From NCBI GenBank assembly GCA_021810815.1, contig JAJZHR010000043.1:1-10489 (forward strand): 10,489 bases of DNA, given 5' to 3'. Below the pieces are notes generated by a model, which saw only the letters and a list, made by a program, of their open reading frames with translations, was not told the DNA's origin and did not search any database. Positions within the stretch are counted from its first letter, which is position 1, and every line of letters starts with the position of its first letter. The stretch is from Acidobacteriota bacterium (GTDB taxonomy: Bacteria; Acidobacteriota; Terriglobia; Terriglobales; Acidobacteriaceae). Below are positions 6,594 to 10,489 of this stretch, piece by piece. A program made the translations under genes and the position numbers.

Positions 6594-7550
6594 ATGACTC
6601 TGAGCCGAACTCTAAAACGGATATCCATCCTTGACTCTCATACCGCCGGAGAGCCCACCCGTCTAGTTCTTTCCGGCGGCCCCAACTTGGGGGTCGGCTC
6701 AATGAAAGAGCGCCAGGAACGCTTCGAGCGCGAGCATGACAGCTTCCGAACGGCAATCGTGAACGAACCGCGAGGTTCAGAGGTGATCGTTGGCGGCCTG
6801 CTCTGCCAACCTGTGAATCCAGCGTGCGCTGGCGGGATCATCTACTTCAACAACGTCGGCTATCTGGGCATGTGCGGCCATGGCACCATCGGCCTTGTCA
6901 CGTCCCTGGCCTATCTGGGAAGAATCAAGCCCGGCGTTCATCGCATCGAGACGCCAGTGGGCGAAGTCTCAGCTACGCTCCATCCTGAAGGTGCAGTCAC
7001 AGTTCACAATGTCCCGAGCTATCGCTACAGGGCGGATGTTCTCGTCGATGTACCCGGCTATGGACGCGTTCACGGAGACATCGCATGGTCGGGCAACTGG
7101 TTCTTCCTGGTGGCAGACCACGGCAAAACGATTTCCATCCACAATGTTCGCGAACTCAGCGCCTACACCATGGCGATAATGGCCGCACTGCGCGACCAGG
7201 GCATCACTGGAGAGAACGGCGGCGAGATCGACCATGTCGAACTATTCGCACCGCCCCAGTCCAAGGAAGTTGACAGCACAAATTTCGTCATGTGTCCGGG
7301 AGGCGCGTATGACCGTTCTCCCTGCGGCACCGGCACCAGCGCGAAGCTCGCCTGCCTCTACGCCGCAGGGAAACTCAAGCCCGGGCAGGTGTGGCGTCAG
7401 GGCGGAATTCTTGGTTCTCACTTTGAGGGTTCGTTTGAGGTTGAAGGCGACACCATCCTGCCAAGTATCACGGGGGAGGCATTCATCACGGCGGAGTCGA
7501 CCTTCATCCTTGATCCTCGCGACCCACTTCGCGAAGGGATTCGTATTTGA
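6594..7550 (+). CDS. 4-hydroxyproline 2-epimerase (proline racemase family)
   Basis: Cofactor-independent epimerase that interconverts trans-4-hydroxy-L-proline and cis-4-hydroxy-D-proline, the first step of the bacterial hydroxyproline pathway; cytoplasmic. The 318 residues carry the family N-terminus DSHTAGEPTR (14-23), the first catalytic cysteine in MCGHGTIG (Cys94) and the second in DRSPCGTGTSAK (Cys244). Having both cysteines argues for a racemase/epimerase and against trans-3-hydroxyproline dehydratase, in which one cysteine is replaced. Proline racemase activity cannot be excluded from motifs alone, but the downstream D-hydroxyproline dehydrogenase and deaminase genes make the hydroxyproline assignment strong. 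The ATG at 6594 puts the conserved segment at the right distance; the ribosome site is weak. It is the first gene of the operon, under the promoter at 6538-6567. Its stop overlaps the TTG start of the next gene by 4 nt. Such genes are called hypE, hypRE or lhpA in different organisms, so no symbol is assigned. Confidence 0.93.
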   Translation: MTLSRTLKRISILDSHTAGEPTRLVLSGGPNLGVGSMKERQERFEREHDSFRTAIVNEPRGSEVIVGGLLCQPVNPACAGGIIYFNNVGYLGMCGHGTIGLVTSLAYLGRIKPGVHRIETPVGEVSATLHPEGAVTVHNVPSYRYRADVLVDVPGYGRVHGDIAWSGNWFFLVADHGKTISIHNVRELSAYTMAIMAALRDQGITGENGGEIDHVELFAPPQSKEVDSTNFVMCPGGAYDRSPCGTGTSAKLACLYAAGKLKPGQVWRQGGILGSHFEGSFEVEGDTILPSITGEAFITAESTFILDPRDPLREGIRI

Positions 7551-8677
7551 TAGCAACCGACCATGCCGTGGTACTCGGCGGGGGCATCGTCGGCGCTGCC
7601 TGCGCGCTTGAACTCGCGCAGGCAGGACTCCGGGTCACGGTGGTGGAGCAAGATATGATCGGCGGAGGAGCGACCGCGGCGGGAATGGGCCACATCGTGA
7701 CCATGGATGACACGCCGGCGCAGTTTGCTCTCTCAAGCTACTCACAATCTCTCTGGAGTCAGCTCGCACCGGAACTTCCCTCAAACGTGGAGTATGCCCA
7801 GTGCGGCACGATCTGGGTCGCCACAGACGAGGAAGAGATGTGCGAAGTCCATCGCAAGCTCGACTATTATCTCTCACGCGGCTCCAGCGCGGAAGTGCTT
7901 GATTCCGAAGCATTGGCTGCGGCAGAGCCCAACCTTCGCCGTCCTCTCGCGGGCGGGCTGCTAGTCCGCTCAGACGCTGTTCTCTACCCTCCCTGCGCCG
8001 CGGCATATTTGCTCCAGGAAGCGCTTCGTCACAACACGAAGACCATCTTCGATACCGCTGTCAGCGCTGCCAATGGCCGGGTCCAGCTCAAGAGCGGCGG
8101 CACGATCCATGCTGACATCATCATCAACGCCACAGGAGCTCTCTCACCGGCGCTCAGCCCCGGACTTCAGGTGAAGAAGCGCAAAGGCCACCTCATCATC
8201 ACCGACCGTTATCCCGGTTATGTCCGCCACCAGCTCGTCGAGCTCGGATATCTGAAAAGCGCCCATTCCGTGGCGACCGACTCCGTCGCGTTCAATGTTC
8301 AGCCGCGCGCCACAGGGCAGATTCTCATTGGGTCTTCGCGCCAATACGGTGCAGAGGACAGCGGAGTTGACCAGGGCATTCTGGCGGCCATGATCGCACG
8401 CGCAGCTCTTTACATGCCTTCGCTGCCCTCTCTGTCCGCTCTTCGGGTGTGGACCGGCTTCCGCGCCGCAACTCCGGATAAGCTACCGCTGATCGGTCCC
8501 ACGGAAGATCGCACCATGTTTCTCGCTACCGGACACGAGGGTCTTGGTATCACAACCTCTCTCGCGACCGCGCGCCTGCTGGCAGATCATCTGCTGAATC
8601 GGCCTTCCGCCATTCCGCTGGCCCCATACCTCCCGACGAGGTTCTCTCGTCCCGCAATCGAGATGGCTCATGCCTGA
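7547..8677 (+). CDS. D-hydroxyproline dehydrogenase, DAO-type FAD subunit (beta)
   Basis: FAD-dependent oxidoreductase of the D-amino-acid oxidase (DAO) fold, 376 residues, probably the amine-oxidising subunit that converts cis-4-hydroxy-D-proline to delta1-pyrroline-4-hydroxy-2-carboxylate. The N-terminal dinucleotide fold has GGGIVG (11-16) and the acidic end of strand 2 in VVEQD (32-36). A GGGATAAGMGH segment follows, and the C-terminal FAD-binding pattern is visible as WTGFRAATPDKLPLIGP and then GHEGLGITTSLA. The start is TTG at 7547, which overlaps the epimerase stop as TTGA and has AAGGGA (7534-7539) 7 nt upstream; no ATG or GTG fits as well. Its end overlaps the 2Fe-2S gene by 8 nt. 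With the next two genes it matches the three-subunit (DAO + small ferredoxin + FAD/BFD) D-hydroxyproline dehydrogenase type known from Pseudomonas aeruginosa and resembles HcnABC-type complexes. Sarcosine/glycine-oxidase-like activity is the alternative without this context. Confidence 0.88.
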   Translation: MIATDHAVVLGGGIVGAACALELAQAGLRVTVVEQDMIGGGATAAGMGHIVTMDDTPAQFALSSYSQSLWSQLAPELPSNVEYAQCGTIWVATDEEEMCEVHRKLDYYLSRGSSAEVLDSEALAAAEPNLRRPLAGGLLVRSDAVLYPPCAAAYLLQEALRHNTKTIFDTAVSAANGRVQLKSGGTIHADIIINATGALSPALSPGLQVKKRKGHLIITDRYPGYVRHQLVELGYLKSAHSVATDSVAFNVQPRATGQILIGSSRQYGAEDSGVDQGILAAMIARAALYMPSLPSLSALRVWTGFRAATPDKLPLIGPTEDRTMFLATGHEGLGITTSLATARLLADHLLNRPSAIPLAPYLPTRFSRPAIEMAHA

Positions 8678-8912
8678 GAAGATTCGCGTTCTCGTGAACT
8701 CAAAGCCAATGCTCGTCGAGCACGGCAGCACCGTTGCCGTTGCTCTCGCACTGGCTGGAGTTCCCTGCCGCATTTCCGTCACAGGACAGCCGCGTGGCCC
8801 GCTGTGCGGCATGGGGATATGTTACGAATGCCGAGCCACTATCAATGGCGTCGAGCACCGCCGCACCTGCCAGATTGCATGTTGCGCAGATATGGATATC
8901 AGGACGCAGTGA
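8670..8912 (+). CDS. D-hydroxyproline dehydrogenase, small 2Fe-2S subunit (gamma)
   Basis: An 80-residue ferredoxin-like subunit that would carry electrons between the two flavin subunits of the dehydrogenase. It has the beta-grasp pattern of HcnA/SoxA-N-like (Fer2_4) proteins and four ligand cysteines at 46, 51, 54 and 67 (C-x4-C-x2-C-x12-C) within GPLCGMGICYECRATINGV and the following residues. Extra cysteines are at 33, 71 and 72. The ATG at 8670 lies inside the end of the DAO gene (8-nt overlap), preceded by a purine-rich GAGATGG. The stop overlaps the GTG of the next gene as GTGA. The small size is normal for a separately encoded gamma subunit; in sarcosine oxidases the same domain is fused to a larger chain. 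Confidence 0.88.
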   Translation: MPEKIRVLVNSKPMLVEHGSTVAVALALAGVPCRISVTGQPRGPLCGMGICYECRATINGVEHRRTCQIACCADMDIRTQ

Positions 8913-10231
8913 AACGACACTTTCAGACGCTCGTGGTTGGAAGTGGGCCAGCGGGAATGGCTGCGGCGACCCGTGCCGCTGAGGCAGGCCAGCAGGTCGG
9001 CCTGGTCGATGACAATCCCCGGATCGGCGGCCAGATCTGGCGCTCCCCTCGCGGCAGCAGCTCACTCGATACCTCCCACGGCGAAGAAGCCTCCAAATGG
9101 CGACAGCGCCTGATGCAGACTTCAGTCGAACAACTGCAGGGCTGGTCCATCTTCGCCCAGCCAGCTCCCGGGCAACTTCTGGCGGAGTCGCAGGAGTGCG
9201 ACTCCTTTGCAGAGGCTCTCGAACTCTCCTTCGACAGACTCATCCTTGCCACTGGCGCGCGGGAACGATTTCTCCCCTTCCCCGGATGGACCCTCCCCAA
9301 TGTGATGGGAGTTGGCGGCCTCCAGGCGATGCTCAAAGGCGGCCTTCCGATTGCAGGAAAACGCATTGTCATCGCGGGCAGCGGCCCCCTGCTGCTGGCG
9401 GTCGCTGCCACGCTGAAGAAAGCGGGTGGAGAGGTTCTCCATATCTGCGAACAGGCTCCGCTGCGGCAGATCGCTCCCTTCGCCCTCTCCCTCCTCGCCG
9501 ATCCCGGCAAGCTGGCGCAGGGAATCGGATACAGGCTCGCCACCTTGGGCGTTCCATTTTCCATCAACTGCTGGCCGGTAGAGGCGCTGGGCGATACCGC
9601 GATCCGCTCCGTCGTGCTCTCCAATAACGGCCGCCGCCAGGAGATCGCCTGCGACTATATCGCATGCGGATTTCATCTGGTGCCCAATACCGAGCTGGCC
9701 TCCCTTCTGGGGTGCAGGATCGAAAACGATGCCGTTGTGGTCGACGACTTCCAGCGCACCACCGTCCGCGATATCTTCTGCGCGGGCGAACCCACCGGCA
9801 TCGGCGGACTGGAGATTTCCCTGCTTGAGGGTGAGATCTCCGGACTGACAGCTGCAGGTAAGATCAGCGACGCCGAATCCCTTCTGAAGAGACGCCGCTC
9901 CATGCAGCGCTTTTCTGATCGCCTCTTCAGGGCTTTTCGCCTGCGAGACGAACTGCGGAAGCTGTCGCAGCCGGGCACCCTCGTCTGCCGCTGCGAGGAT
10001 GTGCCCTTCAGCGCTCTGCAGCACCAGCCTTCCTGGCGCGCCGCCAAGCTCCACACACGCTGCGGCATGGGTCCATGCCAGGGACGCGTTTGCGGTGCTG
10101 CCGCCAGCTTTCTCTTCGGCTTCGAGGAGCATTCGGTTCGGCCCCCTGTCCTTCCCGCGCGGATCGCGAGCCTCGGCTCCGCTGCGGTCCTTCCCCTTTT
10201 AGAAATCACAGACAAACAGGAGATCCCATGA
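8909..10231 (+). CDS. D-hydroxyproline dehydrogenase, FAD/BFD subunit (alpha)
   Basis: Pyridine-nucleotide-disulfide-oxidoreductase-like flavoprotein of 440 residues, HcnB-like, proposed to pass electrons from amine oxidation on toward the respiratory chain. The first FAD-binding site is GSGPAG (11-16) and IGGQIW follows; LILATGARERFLPFPG is the typical mid-segment; a second dinucleotide fold has GSGP at 157-160. The C-terminal BFD-like domain has CRCED (Cys360, Cys362) and RCGMGPCQGRVC (Cys385, Cys390, Cys395), which should bind a 2Fe-2S cluster. The frame is open to an ATG at 8804, but that would add 35 residues that only echo the preceding gene in another frame. The GTG at 8909 begins just before the Rossmann strand, has AGGA upstream and overlaps the previous stop as GTGA. 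Its end overlaps the next gene as ATGA. Confidence 0.88.
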   Translation: MKRHFQTLVVGSGPAGMAAATRAAEAGQQVGLVDDNPRIGGQIWRSPRGSSSLDTSHGEEASKWRQRLMQTSVEQLQGWSIFAQPAPGQLLAESQECDSFAEALELSFDRLILATGARERFLPFPGWTLPNVMGVGGLQAMLKGGLPIAGKRIVIAGSGPLLLAVAATLKKAGGEVLHICEQAPLRQIAPFALSLLADPGKLAQGIGYRLATLGVPFSINCWPVEALGDTAIRSVVLSNNGRRQEIACDYIACGFHLVPNTELASLLGCRIENDAVVVDDFQRTTVRDIFCAGEPTGIGGLEISLLEGEISGLTAAGKISDAESLLKRRRSMQRFSDRLFRAFRLRDELRKLSQPGTLVCRCEDVPFSALQHQPSWRAAKLHTRCGMGPCQGRVCGAAASFLFGFEEHSVRPPVLPARIASLGSAAVLPLLEITDKQEIP

Positions 10232-10489
10232 ACTGGCACGGCGTCATGCCCGCACTCACAACTCCCTTCGACAAGAACCTTCAGGTCGACCACGCCTTTC
10301 TTGCAAGCCACTCCCAATGGATGATCGAAGAGGGCTGCACCGGGATCGTCGCGCTCGGATCTCTCGGCGAGGCGCCCACGCTCGCTTTCGATGAAAAGAT
10401 CGAGATTCTCAAGACGCTGGTGAAGGCATCGAACGGCGCGACACCAGTGGTCGCAGCTATCTCCTCTCTCTCCACTGCTGAAGCCGTAA
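10228..10489 (+). CDS. DHDPS-family protein, probable 4-hydroxy-pyrroline-2-carboxylate deaminase (partial, 3' end missing)
   Basis: The first 87 codons of a dihydrodipicolinate synthase/N-acetylneuraminate lyase family gene that runs off the right edge, so the Schiff-base lysine is not visible. The start has AGGAG (10218-10222) 5 nt upstream of the ATG and overlaps the preceding stop as ATGA. The translation begins MNWHGVMPALTTPFD, followed by a helix and GIVALGSLGEAPTL. The active-site GTTGE of true DapA reads GSLGE (44-48), so the Thr-Thr proton relay of lysine biosynthesis is changed, as in other family members. By operon context it should deaminate and dehydrate delta1-pyrroline-4-hydroxy-2-carboxylate to alpha-ketoglutarate semialdehyde. 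Family membership is clear; the specific reaction is inferred. Confidence 0.85.
   Translation, partial: MNWHGVMPALTTPFDKNLQVDHAFLASHSQWMIEEGCTGIVALGSLGEAPTLAFDEKIEILKTLVKASNGATPVVAAISSLSTAEAV

Noticed and set aside
8804..8908. Upstream ATG for the FAD/BFD subunit (35 extra residues)
   Set aside because: It lies inside the 2Fe-2S gene; the extension lacks similarity to a flavoprotein N-terminus, and the GTG at 8909 starts right before the FAD-binding strand.
9122..10132. 336-codon minus-strand frame opposite the FAD/BFD subunit gene
   Set aside because: No recognisable motif; the plus strand has two nucleotide-binding sites and a cysteine cluster in the same region and is clearly the coding strand.
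1..10489. tRNA, rRNA, CRISPR array, insertion sequence or phage genes
   Set aside because: No cloverleaf-like run, regular repeat-spacer pattern, transposase motif or terminal repeat was seen; genes are tightly packed metabolic genes.

Overview
The window reads as a GC-rich bacterial chromosome segment, dense in genes, with no mobile element, CRISPR array or RNA gene that I can see. Secreted GH31 and GH27 glycosidases, a Tat-type signal, a GC-rich codon style and the gene mix together suggest a soil heterotroph. Acidobacteriota (Terriglobia) is my best guess, but this is inference from style, not from a marker gene.

Left part (1-5394, all on the minus strand, so read right to left): a secreted GH27 alpha-galactosidase-like enzyme (4201-5394), then a Tat-signal GH31 alpha-glycosidase (1803-4085), then, after a 286-nt gap with its own candidate promoter, glycerol kinase glpK (17-1516). 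The first codons of a further minus-strand gene, possibly glpD, overlap the end of glpK at the left edge. The two glycosidases would release galactose and/or glucose (or related sugars) outside the cytoplasm; glpK phosphorylates glycerol.

Middle (5613-6593): a GntR-family regulator with an FCD ligand-binding domain on the minus strand, divergent from the operon to its right. The 243-nt divergent region carries a convincing promoter for the rightward operon (TTGACA, 18 nt, GATTAT) and a TTGTnnACA operator candidate just downstream of it.

Right part (6594-10489, all plus strand): five genes, each overlapping the next by 4 to 8 nt, form a trans-4-hydroxy-L-proline catabolic operon. They encode a 4-hydroxyproline 2-epimerase with both catalytic cysteines; three subunits of a heteromeric D-hydroxyproline dehydrogenase (DAO-type FAD subunit, small 2Fe-2S subunit, and FAD/BFD-type subunit); and the start of a DHDPS-family protein, the expected delta1-pyrroline-4-hydroxy-2-carboxylate deaminase. 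The remaining pathway step, alpha-ketoglutarate semialdehyde dehydrogenase, and any transporter would lie beyond the right edge.

The most interesting possibility is that the hydroxyproline operon, its FCD regulator and the two exported alpha-glycosidases form one locus for using hydroxyproline-rich glycoproteins. TTGTnnAC sites resembling FCD-GntR operators occur in front of the epimerase, in front of the GH27 gene and in front of the GH31 gene. This is inference and is testable.
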